Notes: a model not told the origin generated them from the letters alone. A DNA stretch of 64,000 nucleotides from Prevotella sp. (GCA_017554145.1 JAFZIZ010000006.1:1-64000), one strand, 5' to 3'; positions 43,962-52,645 are shown, numbered from the stretch's first letter. Translations and numbers: made by a program.

Positions 43962-46700
43962 ATGGACGACGAAATCAAGGACGACGAGATACTGGAGGAG
44001 ACTCCAGAAGAGCAAGAAGAGCAACAGGCAGAAGGGCATTCTGACTATAAACCTGTGAATCGGTTTGATGCAGCAGCAGTACATCACCTGAGCGGCATGT
44101 ACCAGAACTGGTTCCTGGACTATGCCAGTTATACCATTTTGGACCGTGCCGTGCCACATATCGAGGACGGACTGAAACCTGTTCAGCGACGTATCCTGCA
44201 CTCCATGAAGCGTATGGACGACGGACGCTTCAACAAGGTGGCAAATATCGTGGGACACACGATGCAATTCCACCCCCACGGTGATGCCTCTATTGGCGAT
44301 GCACTGGTGCAGTTAGGACAGAAAGACCTGCTGATAGATACCCAGGGTAACTGGGGAAATATCCTGACTGGTAACAAGGCGGCTGCTCCCCGTTATATCG
44401 AGGCACGTCTGTCGAAGTTCGCCCTTGACACCGTCTTCAATCCCAAGACCACAGAATGGCAGATGTCGTATGACGGCAGGAACAAAGAGCCTATCACACT
44501 GCCCGTCAAATTCCCGTTGTTGCTTGCACAAGGTGCGGAAGGTATTGCTGTGGGACTCTCCACGAAAGTATTACCCCATAACTTTGTGGAAATCTGTGAT
44601 GCTGCCATTGCGTATCTACATAAGAAAGACTTTCATCTCTATCCTGACTTCCCTACTGGCGGAAGCATTGATGTCTCCAAATATAATGACGGACAACGAG
44701 GAGGTATCCTGAAGGTACGTGCTAAGATTGAAAAACTCGACCAGAAGACGCTCGTCATCCGTGAGATACCGTTCTCCAAAACTACAGAGACCCTGATTGA
44801 CTCTATCCTGAAGGCTGTGGACAAAGGGAAAATCAAGGCACGCCACGTGGAAGACCTGACAGCCGCAAAGGTAGAGATACAGGTACAACTGGCACCAGGT
44901 GTTTCTTCCGATAAGACGTTGGATGCGCTCTATGCCTTCTCTGACTGTGAGATTAATATCTCGCCAAACTGTTGTGTCATCGAGGATAACAAGCCTCAGT
45001 TCTTGACCATCAGTGATGTATTGCGCCATAGTGTAGACCGTACAAAAGACCTCATCCGACAGGAACTGGAGATCCGTAAGAATGAACTTCTGGAACAATT
45101 GCATTTTGCATCCTTGGAGAAAATCTTCATTGAGGAACGTATCTATAAGGATAAGGAATTTGAGAATGCACCCACTGTGGATGCCGTTTGTGAACATATC
45201 GACGAGCGATTGACACCCTACTATCCGCAGATGGTTCGTGAGGTCACAAAAGATGATATCCTGAAATTGTTGGAAATCAAGATGCAACGCATCCTGAAGT
45301 TCAACAAGGACAAGGCAGACGAGATGATGGCTCGTATCAAGGCGGAAATTAAGGGAATCAACCGTGACTTGAAGAACCTCGTAGAGGTCACCGCCAACTG
45401 GTTCCAGTTCCTGAAAGACAAATACGGTAAAGACCATCCACGTCTGACGGAGATTCGCAATTTCGACACCATTGAGGCTACTAAGGTCGTGGAAGCCAAT
45501 CAGAAGCTCTATATTAACCGTGCAGATGGCTTTATCGGAACAAGTCTGAAGAAAGACGAGTTCGTATGCAATTGCTCGGACATCGACGACATTATCATCT
45601 TCTATAAGGATGGTAAGTTTAAAGTGGTCCGTGTGGCAGAAAAGCTCTTCGTCGGCAAGAACGTGATGTGGTTGAGTGTTTTTAAGAAGAACGACCAGCG
45701 CACCATCTACAATGTTGTCTATCGTGACGGCAAGAAGGGTATCTACTATATCAAGCGTTTTAATGTACCAGCTATAACCCGTGACCGTGAATACGACCTC
45801 ACGGCAGGTACACCAGGCTCAAAGGTAGTTTACTTCACAGCAAATCCCAATGGAGAGGCAGAAATCATCAAAGTAACGCTCGATCCCGCTCCTAAACTTA
45901 AAAAGATATTCTTCGACAAGGACTTCTCTGAGGTAGGTATCAAGGGACGTGCAGCGAAAGGTGTTATCCTTACCAAGTATCAGGTACACCGCATTGGACT
46001 GAAGAGTCACGGACACTCCACGCTGGGTGGTCGTAAGGTATGGTACGATCCAGATGTCAACCGCCTTAACTATGACGAGCACGGACAACTGCTCGGTGAG
46101 TTCAATGACGGCGATCAGATTCTGGTTATCCTTAAGAATGGTGACTACTATCTGACTAACTTCGAAGTCAACAACCACTTCGAAGACAATATCGCCCGTT
46201 TGGAGAAATATAAAGCTGATAAAGTATGGAGTTGTGTCCTCTTCGATGCCGACAACCAAGGCTATCCATATGTTAAACGCTTCCTCATGGAGGCTTCTAA
46301 GAGGAAACAAAACTATTTAGGTGAGAATCTCAATTCCCAACAAATACTGTTGACCGATCAGGTATATCCTCGTATTCAGATAACCTATGGTGGAGCTGAT
46401 GAATTCAGAGGAACAGAGGAAATAGACGTGGAGCAGTTTATTGCTGTCAAGGGCTATAAGGCAAAAGGCAAGCGACTGACGACCTATCAAACGGAGAGTA
46501 TCATCGAACTGGAACCTACACGTCTCCCTGAGCCAACAGAAGAATCTGAGAATTCCGAAGGTTCTGAAAACCTTGGGTATTCTGAGAACTCCGAAACTCT
46601 CGAAACACCTGAGGTTATTGAAGTTGCTGATACTCCATCAAAACCAGACGATAAACCCAATGAGCAACCATCCCTATTCTCGGATGAAGACTATCAGTAA
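43962..46700 (+). CDS. parC: DNA topoisomerase IV subunit A (GyrA/ParC family)
   Basis: 912 residues. The breakage-reunion domain shows DGLKPVQRRILHSMKRMDDG, VGHTMQFHPHGDASIGDAL (winged helix) and the catalytic Tyr in NKAAAPRYIEARLS (about residue 146). A long coiled-coil stretch (about 395-500) and six-blade-type C-terminal repeats follow, but the strict GyrA box is absent, so ParC is preferred over GyrA. Residues 1-30 are acidic. The last 60 residues are Glu/Ser/Pro-rich (SENSEGSENLGYSENSETLE, 20) and end QPSLFSDEDYQ, which resembles a sliding-clamp-binding peptide. parE is not adjacent. Its end overlaps the next gene by 17 bp. Confidence 0.94.
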   Translation: MDDEIKDDEILEETPEEQEEQQAEGHSDYKPVNRFDAAAVHHLSGMYQNWFLDYASYTILDRAVPHIEDGLKPVQRRILHSMKRMDDGRFNKVANIVGHTMQFHPHGDASIGDALVQLGQKDLLIDTQGNWGNILTGNKAAAPRYIEARLSKFALDTVFNPKTTEWQMSYDGRNKEPITLPVKFPLLLAQGAEGIAVGLSTKVLPHNFVEICDAAIAYLHKKDFHLYPDFPTGGSIDVSKYNDGQRGGILKVRAKIEKLDQKTLVIREIPFSKTTETLIDSILKAVDKGKIKARHVEDLTAAKVEIQVQLAPGVSSDKTLDALYAFSDCEINISPNCCVIEDNKPQFLTISDVLRHSVDRTKDLIRQELEIRKNELLEQLHFASLEKIFIEERIYKDKEFENAPTVDAVCEHIDERLTPYYPQMVREVTKDDILKLLEIKMQRILKFNKDKADEMMARIKAEIKGINRDLKNLVEVTANWFQFLKDKYGKDHPRLTEIRNFDTIEATKVVEANQKLYINRADGFIGTSLKKDEFVCNCSDIDDIIIFYKDGKFKVVRVAEKLFVGKNVMWLSVFKKNDQRTIYNVVYRDGKKGIYYIKRFNVPAITRDREYDLTAGTPGSKVVYFTANPNGEAEIIKVTLDPAPKLKKIFFDKDFSEVGIKGRAAKGVILTKYQVHRIGLKSHGHSTLGGRKVWYDPDVNRLNYDEHGQLLGEFNDGDQILVILKNGDYYLTNFEVNNHFEDNIARLEKYKADKVWSCVLFDADNQGYPYVKRFLMEASKRKQNYLGENLNSQQILLTDQVYPRIQITYGGADEFRGTEEIDVEQFIAVKGYKAKGKRLTTYQTESIIELEPTRLPEPTEESENSEGSENLGYSENSETLETPEVIEVADTPSKPDDKPNEQPSLFSDEDYQ

Positions 46701-47499
46701 GATATGGGCTGTTAGCTGTTGGCTGTTAACTCTTAGCAACCCAATACATGCCCAAAATGACTCTGCTAAAGTCATTATTAGCAGTCGTATGGTGGGCATA
46801 GGTGCTACCAACGTGTTGGATACCTATCTCTCTGCAGAACACTTCAATGGAATTGGTGCCAGTTTTATCGCCACCGTGGAACGAAAGAGACCACATCGAA
46901 GATGGAGCACCTTGATGGAACATGAAGCCAACCTCTCGTTGCTCCACGACCGTGCTGATTCAAAAAAGGAACTGGAAGGTGCCTATAATTTTTACTGGGG
47001 AAAGCTGTATAACTGGCACTTCTATAATGACCGCCTGACCATACAGGCTGGAGGTATCGTCAATGCCTCTTTGGGATTCATCTATAACACCTCTAATTCC
47101 AATAACCCTGCTCAGGCACGTGCACATCTGAATATCATGCCTACTGGAATAGCCTCTTATCGATTCATACTCTTCAACAAGCCCGTCATGGCACGTTATG
47201 AGCTGAACCTTCCCTTGGTTGGCATCATGTTCTCTCCCAACTACGGACAGTCTTACTACGAAATCTTCAACCGTGGTAATTACGACCATAATATTGTACC
47301 AACCACCTTCGTCTCGGCACCAGAATGGCGACAGATGCTTACCCTTGAGGCCAACATCACAGGGAAATGGACATTGCGCATAGGTTATTTAGGTAATTAC
47401 CAACAATATAAAGTCAACCAACTCAAGCAACACGTTTATACGCATCGTTTCCTGATTGGCTTTACCCATCGTTTCTCTATCATCCCACATGCCTTATGA
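46684..47499 (+). CDS. DUF3316-like outer-membrane beta-barrel protein
   Basis: 271 residues from ATG 46684. A signal peptide (ISKIWAVSCWLLTLSNPIHA-Q) is followed by beta-rich, aromatic-alternating sequence with strands such as WRQMLTLEANITGKWTLRIG (20) and a terminal HRFLIGFTHRFSI. It is typical of small Bacteroidales barrels (DUF3316 pattern). Its function is unknown. The signal peptide is partly encoded by the GGCTGTTAGCTGTTGGCTG repeat. It overlaps parC by 17 bp and the S41 peptidase by four, so it is translationally coupled. Confidence 0.82.
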   Translation: MKTISKIWAVSCWLLTLSNPIHAQNDSAKVIISSRMVGIGATNVLDTYLSAEHFNGIGASFIATVERKRPHRRWSTLMEHEANLSLLHDRADSKKELEGAYNFYWGKLYNWHFYNDRLTIQAGGIVNASLGFIYNTSNSNNPAQARAHLNIMPTGIASYRFILFNKPVMARYELNLPLVGIMFSPNYGQSYYEIFNRGNYDHNIVPTTFVSAPEWRQMLTLEANITGKWTLRIGYLGNYQQYKVNQLKQHVYTHRFLIGFTHRFSIIPHAL

Positions 47500-48506
47500 G
47501 ATATTCCTTGCTATACATACTCGCCTTCATTCCCCTATTCTTCTGTAGTTGTGTCAACGAAGAGGAACGACCTGATACGCCTTCAGGCAACTTTGAGGCA
47601 CTCTGGCAGATTATCGATGAGCATTATTGTTTCTTCGACTATAAGCAACATGAATATGGACTGGACTGGCAAGAGGTATACCATCAATACAAGATGCGCA
47701 TCAACGATAACATGAAAGAGACTCAACTCTTTGAAGTATTGTGTGACATGCTTTCTGAGTTGCGCGACGGCCATGTCAATCTCTCTACCAGTTATGACTA
47801 CGGACGTTATTGGACATGGCAAGAGGCTTTTCCCAAGAACTTTAGCGACAGTCTGTCACGTATCTATATGGGAACCGACTACAAGATTGCCAGTGGTTTA
47901 CGATATAAGGTACTGGACGATAATATCGGCTATATCCGATACGAGTCTTTCCAAGACCCTATCGGCGAGGGCAATCTGGACGATGTCCTTTCCTACCTTA
48001 TCCTCTGTCGAGGACTTATCATCGACATCCGTAACAATGGCGGAGGTGACTTGACCAATGCAGAAAAACTGGCAGCCCGCTTTGTCAGTGAGAAGACGCT
48101 GGTGGGTTATCTGCAACATAAGACAGGAAAAGGGCATAATGACTTCAGCAATCTGGAAGCACAATACTTAGAGCCATCCAGCAATATGCGATGGCACAAG
48201 CCTGTATGTGTCCTGACCAACCGCTCCGTATTCAGTGCCGCTAACGAATTTGTATCTATGATGCATGCACTCCCTCAAGTCAAGATTGTGGGCGACCATA
48301 CTGGTGGAGGTTCTGGTATGCCTATGAGTAGCAGTCTGCCCAACGGATGGAATGTCAGATTTTCTGCTTGTCCGATGTACGATAAGGACAAACAACAGAC
48401 GGAGTTCGGTATAGAACCGGATCATAACGTACAATTAAAGGATGACGACACGGCAAAAGGTATCGATACTATTATCGAGGCAGCAAGAAAACTTTTAACC
48501 GAATAA
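47496..48506 (+). CDS. S41 family peptidase, lipoprotein
   Basis: 336 residues. Lipobox FFCSC (Cys about residue 19) predicts a lipid-anchored periplasmic or surface protein. The S41 (C-terminal processing peptidase) core is seen in GYIRYESFQDPIGEGNLDDV, RGLIIDIRNNGGGDLTNAEK (20) and the nucleophile region NRSVFSAANEF (Ser about 252). GDHTGGGSGMPMSSSLPNGW follows. There is no clear PDZ domain, so it is a short, PDZ-less S41 enzyme. The ATGA overlap couples it to the barrel protein gene. It ends just before the tRNA promoter. Confidence 0.9.
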   Translation: MRYSLLYILAFIPLFFCSCVNEEERPDTPSGNFEALWQIIDEHYCFFDYKQHEYGLDWQEVYHQYKMRINDNMKETQLFEVLCDMLSELRDGHVNLSTSYDYGRYWTWQEAFPKNFSDSLSRIYMGTDYKIASGLRYKVLDDNIGYIRYESFQDPIGEGNLDDVLSYLILCRGLIIDIRNNGGGDLTNAEKLAARFVSEKTLVGYLQHKTGKGHNDFSNLEAQYLEPSSNMRWHKPVCVLTNRSVFSAANEFVSMMHALPQVKIVGDHTGGGSGMPMSSSLPNGWNVRFSACPMYDKDKQQTEFGIEPDHNVQLKDDDTAKGIDTIIEAARKLLTE

Positions 48507-48538
48507 TTTGTTTTTTTCCTTTTTTAATCGTACCTTTG
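48507..48538 (+). promoter_or_regulatory. tRNA-Leu/tRNA-Val promoter
   Basis: TTTG (48507-48510), 20-base spacer, TACCTTTG (48531-48538), ending 10 bases before tRNA-Leu. Confidence 0.75.
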
Positions 48539-48548
48539 CAAACCATTA

Positions 48549-48630
48549 GCGCCTGTGGCGGAATTGGTAGACGCGCTAGACTTAGGATCTAGTGTCTCAC
48601 GACGTGCAGGTTCGAGTCCTGTCAGGCGCA
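48549..48630 (+). tRNA. tRNA-Leu (anticodon TAG)
   Basis: 82 nt. Acceptor GCGCCTG (48549-48555) pairs with CAGGCGC (48623-48629), discriminator A. Anticodon stem CTAGA/TCTAG with loop CTTAGGA, anticodon TAG (reads CUA). A long variable arm marks Leu. The T-loop is normal (TTCGAGT). No CCA is encoded. Confidence 0.95.
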
Positions 48631-48642
48631 CATCAACAACAA

Positions 48643-48716
48643 GTCGGCATAGCTCAGCTGGTTAGAGTATCACCTTGACATGGTGGGGGTCGTTGGTCCG
48701 AATCCAACTGTCGACA
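48643..48716 (+). tRNA. tRNA-Val (anticodon GAC), integration target
   Basis: 74 nt. Acceptor GTCGGCA (48643-48649) pairs with TGTCGAC (48709-48715, one G-U), discriminator A. Anticodon stem CACC/GGTG, loop TTGACAT, anticodon GAC. The T-stem is GTTGG/CCAAC and the loop reads TCCGAAT, so position 55 is C instead of the nearly universal T. The 3' 20 bases are the left att repeat of the mobile element. No CCA is encoded. Confidence 0.92.
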
Positions 48717-48717
48717 C
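48697..48717 (+). repeat. attL core (21-bp direct repeat)
   Basis: 21 bp starting TCCGAATCCAACTGTCGACA, identical to 56771-56791. It covers the 3' part of tRNA-Val, leaving a complete tRNA at the left end. Confidence 0.95.
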
Positions 48718-48724
48718 GGTAGAT

Positions 48725-48750
48725 AAGTGGCTGATTTTCAGTCACTTTTT
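48725..48750 (+). terminator. Terminator after the tRNA operon, inside the element
   Basis: AAGTGGCTGA (48725-48734), loop TTT, TCAGTCACTT (48738-48747), then TTT. It lies 9 bp past the tRNA-Val end, on element DNA, so the element brings its own stop for tRNA transcription. Confidence 0.75.
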
Positions 48751-48775
48751 ATTTTTGCCCGTTTTAAGGTTAAAT

Positions 48776-48797
48776 TTTTGATGAACTTTTGATGAAC
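48776..48797 (+). repeat. Left arm-type repeats, two 11-bp copies
   Basis: TTTTGATGAAC at 48776-48786 and 48787-48797, followed by TTTTTGTT. The same unit is present three times at the right end (56633-56665). Confidence 0.93.
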
Positions 48798-48804
48798 TTT
48801 TTGT

Positions 48805-48835
48805 TTTGTAATCTCAGATAATCTATGTATATTTG
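48805..48835 (+). promoter_or_regulatory. Integrase promoter
   Basis: TTTG (48805-48808), 19-base spacer, TATATTTG (48828-48835), 28-base leader. It lies directly beside the left arm sites, so integrase binding could repress it. Confidence 0.65.
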
Positions 48836-48863
48836 CACCATAAATCAGTTAAATATCTAAGTT

Positions 48864-50402
48864 ATGGCAAAGTTAAATTTTAGTCTCAGGACTACAAAGA
48901 CCGATGGAAAGAGTAATCTTTATATCTTGGTTAATCGTCCAAAGTTTGGTGTTAGATGGATGTTGAACACTGGAATCAAAGTTAGTGTATCTAATTGGAA
49001 CGATTCTTTTAAATCTGCAAAGGCTTTGAGTAAGTATTTGGCAACTGAGGAAGGAAAGAGCGTACATGAGAAAACGGATTTATGCGCGCAAGTTGTTGAG
49101 GCTTATTTTTCCGACATGAAGCAGGGAGAGCAGGCAGACAAAGGAGAACTGGAGAGTCTTATTAATGACATCGTAAACACTGACCTCAAAGAGAAACGAG
49201 AGGAACTTGAAGAACTCCGTCAGGATGAACGCAAGATTAAGGCAGAGCAGGAACTACACCGTCTTGGGGAAGTGTTATCCTATTATAACACCTTCTTTGA
49301 TGGAATCAAAAACGGCAGCGTCCGACATGGAGATAACAAGCGTTACTCAGAGTCCACCATTTCAGCATGGCGAACCTTTGGGGAACACCTCAAAGGCTAC
49401 CTGATGGCAGAACACAAAGAACACTTACATTTTGATGACATCACAACGAGAACGGCAACGTCTTTTGTTACCTATTGCGAGCGTGAGGAACTTATGAAAG
49501 GAACTATCGGACAGTTAGTAAACCATTTCCGCAAGTTGTGTAATATTGCAGCAGAGGAAGGAATAAACTCAAACGCAGTCTCTCTTAGGATATGGAAAAG
49601 CCACGATCAAAAGGAATCTGACAAGCGCGCAGAGATTGCGCTTACTGATGGAGAAGTGGACGCGCTTTATAACTTGTCCCTCACTGGCTACAATGAGAAA
49701 TGCCGCGACTTGTGGATGCTTGGTTACTTTAGCGCGCAGCGTGTAAGTGATTACTCCAAGTTTGGAAAAGACAATTTTGGAGTTAATCCTGATGGTACAC
49801 CTGTTATTCGTGTACGTCAGAAAAAGACTAATATTGAGTTAGATGTACCTATCTTAGACGAGCGCGTTTTTGAAATTTGCGAGAAATACAAATATCATTT
49901 TCCATCTTTAGGACGTGATGCAATAAACCGAGGTATCAAGGAAGCGTGCAAGATTCTGAGCGAGTCAGTGCCTACCCTGAAAGAATGGGAAGTTACTCTA
50001 CTATCCAAGAAGGAGCGCGACAAAGAGCGTTGGTTTATCGAGACGAGAAAGCGAGTGGCAGAAGGTGAGAAGTTGCACGGAGAGGAAAGCAAGCGTTATC
50101 GCAAGTGCCTGGAGTATGCTAACGAACACGACTCAGGCGAGTTTCTTTATAAGCGAGACTACAAAGGGGAAGTTATCCGCCAACGATGGGAACTTGTCTC
50201 TTGTCACACTACAAGGCGCAGCATGATAACAAACTTGCATAGAACTGGCTTGTTATCCGACAGAGAAATAATGAGCATTTCAGGACACAAGACTTTAAAC
50301 TCTTATGAGAAATACATGAAGGTTAAGAAAGAAGAGAGAGCAGCGTCCATCTATGAGAAGATGAAGAAAGCAAAGGAAATCCAATTAAAGAAGGAGGCAT
50401 AA
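48864..50402 (+). CDS. int: Tyrosine recombinase (integrase)
   Basis: 512 residues, long for the family. The N-terminal arm-binding domain (residues 1-60: SLRTTKTDGKSNLYILVNR, WMLNTGIKVS) is followed by a charged helical linker (about 95-140), a SAM-like core-binding domain (about 150-240) and the catalytic domain. Active-site residues are the Arg in FSAQRVSDYSKF (about 292), CHTTRRS (His/Arg about 447-450), GHKT and the nucleophile Tyr in SYEKYMK (about 483). An insert of about 70 residues before HxxR (SKKERDKERWFIETRKRVAE, 20) is unusual. It should catalyse integration and excision at tRNA-Val. The next gene starts after one base. Confidence 0.94.
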   Translation: MAKLNFSLRTTKTDGKSNLYILVNRPKFGVRWMLNTGIKVSVSNWNDSFKSAKALSKYLATEEGKSVHEKTDLCAQVVEAYFSDMKQGEQADKGELESLINDIVNTDLKEKREELEELRQDERKIKAEQELHRLGEVLSYYNTFFDGIKNGSVRHGDNKRYSESTISAWRTFGEHLKGYLMAEHKEHLHFDDITTRTATSFVTYCEREELMKGTIGQLVNHFRKLCNIAAEEGINSNAVSLRIWKSHDQKESDKRAEIALTDGEVDALYNLSLTGYNEKCRDLWMLGYFSAQRVSDYSKFGKDNFGVNPDGTPVIRVRQKKTNIELDVPILDERVFEICEKYKYHFPSLGRDAINRGIKEACKILSESVPTLKEWEVTLLSKKERDKERWFIETRKRVAEGEKLHGEESKRYRKCLEYANEHDSGEFLYKRDYKGEVIRQRWELVSCHTTRRSMITNLHRTGLLSDREIMSISGHKTLNSYEKYMKVKKEERAASIYEKMKKAKEIQLKKEA

Positions 50403-50403
50403 C

Positions 50404-51135
50404 ATGGCATACCCTGTTAGTATTGATTATTGCAAGAAAATTGAGGCGGCACGGCATTTTTTATTTAGCCTACCTTATAAGGAGAGCCACCCCGAAAATT
50501 TGAGTTACGAAGAAGTGCAACATCAAGACGGTGTACTTTTGTCGAGTGTTTGGATAGAAAATGTGAGGCAAGAATATTATTCACAAGAAAGTAACCTTAT
50601 TATATTTAAAGGTATTTTCTCAGACATCTTAAATAATTCCTATGTTGAAGATGGAACGACCAGAAAGTGGAATGAATCAAAAGAAGGTTTACTTTACGAC
50701 AAAACTGCCATTATCAAACGTCTGGAATATGAAGGTAACACTAAGATGCAAATAGATTTCTATCTATCGCAAGTTTACAAGTTGCAGCAGACCATATTAG
50801 AGCGCATGGATGCAGCGCGTATTCTTATAGATTGGATAGAATACCCCCAAAAATATGAAAAAGTCGAATGGCTAAGTATGTTTGATCCAAACAGGACGGA
50901 TGACAAGGATTTCCCAATAGAAATAACACAGATTTTTGAAAGCCCTTGCAAATGTTATGAATTCTTTAATCCTCCACGCAAACTTAGCCCTTCTGGATGG
51001 GGAAAAAGATTTTCTCTTTATCGAGATAAAGCGACAAATCAACGTGGAGATATTGGTACAATATTTGATAAACTTGTAAAACTTCACTTTTTGGAAGAAA
51101 AATCTAAAAGCACTTTTGAAAAGTATGTGAGTTAA
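50404..51135 (+). CDS. Unknown protein of the element
   Basis: 243 residues, no recognised domain. It is hydrophilic with a likely helical middle section (FYLSQVYKLQQTILERMDAA, about 121-140), no signal peptide and no TM helix. The single Cys pair is in SPCKCYEFF. It begins one base after the integrase stop, so it is co-expressed, perhaps as an accessory to recombination or a regulator. An intrinsic terminator follows (51142-51166). Confidence 0.75.
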   Translation: MAYPVSIDYCKKIEAARHFLFSLPYKESHPENLSYEEVQHQDGVLLSSVWIENVRQEYYSQESNLIIFKGIFSDILNNSYVEDGTTRKWNESKEGLLYDKTAIIKRLEYEGNTKMQIDFYLSQVYKLQQTILERMDAARILIDWIEYPQKYEKVEWLSMFDPNRTDDKDFPIEITQIFESPCKCYEFFNPPRKLSPSGWGKRFSLYRDKATNQRGDIGTIFDKLVKLHFLEEKSKSTFEKYVS

Positions 51136-51228
51136 TTTTTTAAAGCATCCATTTGGGTGCTTTTTTATTTTATCTTACTTTATTTATTAACTTTTTGTGA
51201 GTATGTTTGCGGCTACGTGAGTTAATTT
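51127..51228 (+). promoter_or_regulatory. Direct repeats upstream of the HTH gene
   Basis: GTGAGTTAATTT occurs at 51127-51138 and 51217-51228, with a weaker relative (GTGAGTATGTTT) near 51197. They may be operator sites for the HTH protein. A -7-like TACTTTTG is at 51261-51268. Confidence 0.4.
51142..51166 (+). terminator. Terminator of the integrase operon
   Basis: AAAGCATCC (51142-51150), short loop, GGGTGCTTT, then a T-run to about 51166. Confidence 0.75.
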
Positions 51229-51294
51229 GCGTCTAACAAAATGCATATCTGTTAATTATTTACTTTTGCATCAAACAATTTAAATTTGTAAGAT

Positions 51295-51570
51295 ATGCGA
51301 GAAGTTACAATGTTTGTGCAAGAAGTTTTGCCAGTGTTTGAGAACTGGATAAGAACGACGATTAGCGACGAAGTTAGCAAGGTACTGGAGGCAGACCGCC
51401 AGAAACAGAAGCCATCCAAGAAGTACACCCGAAAGGAAGTTAGCAAGATGGCAAGCATAAGTTTGCCTACGTTATGGCAGAAAACCAAAAACGGAGAAAT
51501 CAACGCAACCCATATCGGGCGAAGGGTACTGTATGACGAGGCAGAAGTTAAGCGCTTTTTAGGTCAGTAA
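51295..51570 (+). CDS. Excisionase-like helix-turn-helix protein
   Basis: 91 residues. The C-terminal part (KKYTRKEVSKMASISLPTLW, 20, then INATHIGRRVLYDEAEVKRF) fits the MerR-like excisionase/helix_turn_helix_17 fold used by Bacteroidetes mobile elements. The N-terminal half is a likely amphipathic oligomerisation helix. It probably directs excision with the integrase or regulates the replication gene downstream. Its own -7 box TACTTTTG lies 26 bases upstream. Confidence 0.8.
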   Translation: MREVTMFVQEVLPVFENWIRTTISDEVSKVLEADRQKQKPSKKYTRKEVSKMASISLPTLWQKTKNGEINATHIGRRVLYDEAEVKRFLGQ

Positions 51571-51602
51571 TCTAACGCAAGAACGAAAACGAACGAACAA
51601 CA

Positions 51603-52541
51603 ATGCAGGATAACCACTATATAATATTCGCCCTACCTATGCTTAAATTCATATACACAATGTCGCCCCCTAAATTCTTTGACTTGGTGTTACATTATAG
51701 CATAAGCATAGAAGCCAAGAAAATCCAAGTGAAGGATGACACAGAAGCATATCGCCAGTTACTTCTGTGTGCCAGAAGTCGTCCTAAAGAGGTGCCTTCT
51801 TTCCTTATAGAAGTTATAGAGGAAATCTATGGAGATGATTATAAAGATAGTATAGGTGAAATGTGGGCGGTAGATACCTTCGATATGGACGGATGGGGTA
51901 CTAAAGATTTTATCGAAGAATTTAAAAAACTGGACTGTGACATTACTAATGATGATGTGGTAGAGTGGCATAGATACAGGATTGCAGGGAATAGGTTAGG
52001 ATATACTATCCATAATTATAGAAACGTAAAAAACAACGCAGCCCAATATATAAATATGTATGGTAGTGGGTGTGTGCCTGTCGCCATTCCCAAGTCTATC
52101 TTTTTAAGTCTGAAAGACAAAAATCTTAAAGAGTATGATAAAGTGAAGTGGGCTACATACATGGCTATCCGTAGCCTTGCCAAAAACAATGTGGCTTTGA
52201 CGACATCATCAGTTATCATGTGGCGCAGTGTAGGGGCTAAGAACTTGCAGGAGTACAAGAACGCACAGAGGGATAAGCGTATAAAGGCGATTATCGAGAA
52301 ATGGCATACAAGGAGGCAGTTCCAGAAGGTAATAGCCGACCTTATTACACACAACCTTATAACCAAATGCTTGTATAACAACCGAATTGCAGTTAGCGCA
52401 TCTATTACGCAGCCCCAAGAGTTTGCCGAGGCGGTTGCAACGCTTATAAGGAAGATATATACCAAGCACAATGCCGACAAAGTGAGACAAAAAGAAAACA
52501 CCATTAAAAGCCTACTGGATGAGGCTCTTAACACTTATTAA
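51603..52541 (+). CDS. Candidate replication initiator of the element (unassigned)
   Basis: 312 residues, basic in the second half and hydrophilic. I do not recognise the family with confidence. ATG 51639 is an alternative start. The C-terminal segment (KRIKAIIEKWHTRRQFQKVI, 20, then ADLITHNLITKCLYNNRI) looks like winged-helix DNA-binding helices. It is followed immediately by 12-bp iterons and an AT-rich tract (52564-52645), the layout of a rep gene with its origin, so I infer a replication role. It follows the HTH gene by 32 bp. Confidence 0.7.
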   Translation: MQDNHYIIFALPMLKFIYTMSPPKFFDLVLHYSISIEAKKIQVKDDTEAYRQLLLCARSRPKEVPSFLIEVIEEIYGDDYKDSIGEMWAVDTFDMDGWGTKDFIEEFKKLDCDITNDDVVEWHRYRIAGNRLGYTIHNYRNVKNNAAQYINMYGSGCVPVAIPKSIFLSLKDKNLKEYDKVKWATYMAIRSLAKNNVALTTSSVIMWRSVGAKNLQEYKNAQRDKRIKAIIEKWHTRRQFQKVIADLITHNLITKCLYNNRIAVSASITQPQEFAEAVATLIRKIYTKHNADKVRQKENTIKSLLDEALNTY

Positions 52542-52563
52542 GAAATGTACATCTTTAATAAGG

Positions 52564-52645
52564 TGTACAAAGGAATGTACAAAGGAGTGTACAAAGGAAT
52601 GTGCAAGATATAAATAAAAATATAATATAAAAATATAATATGAAA
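52564..52645. repeat. Iteron array and AT-rich tract (candidate origin)
   Basis: TGTACAAAGGA(A/G) at 52564-52575, 52576-52587 and 52588-52599, with a degenerate fourth copy to about 52608, then an almost pure A/T stretch with repeated AAATATAATAT. Iterons plus AT-rich DNA beside a putative rep gene suggest an origin of replication. Confidence 0.6.

Noticed and set aside
44616-45437. 273-codon minus-strand frame
   Set aside because: Opposite the parC breakage-reunion and coiled-coil coding region; no independent support.
48864-50402. Integron or conjugative transposon
   Set aside because: No attC array, relaxase, coupling protein or transfer gene is visible in the element.
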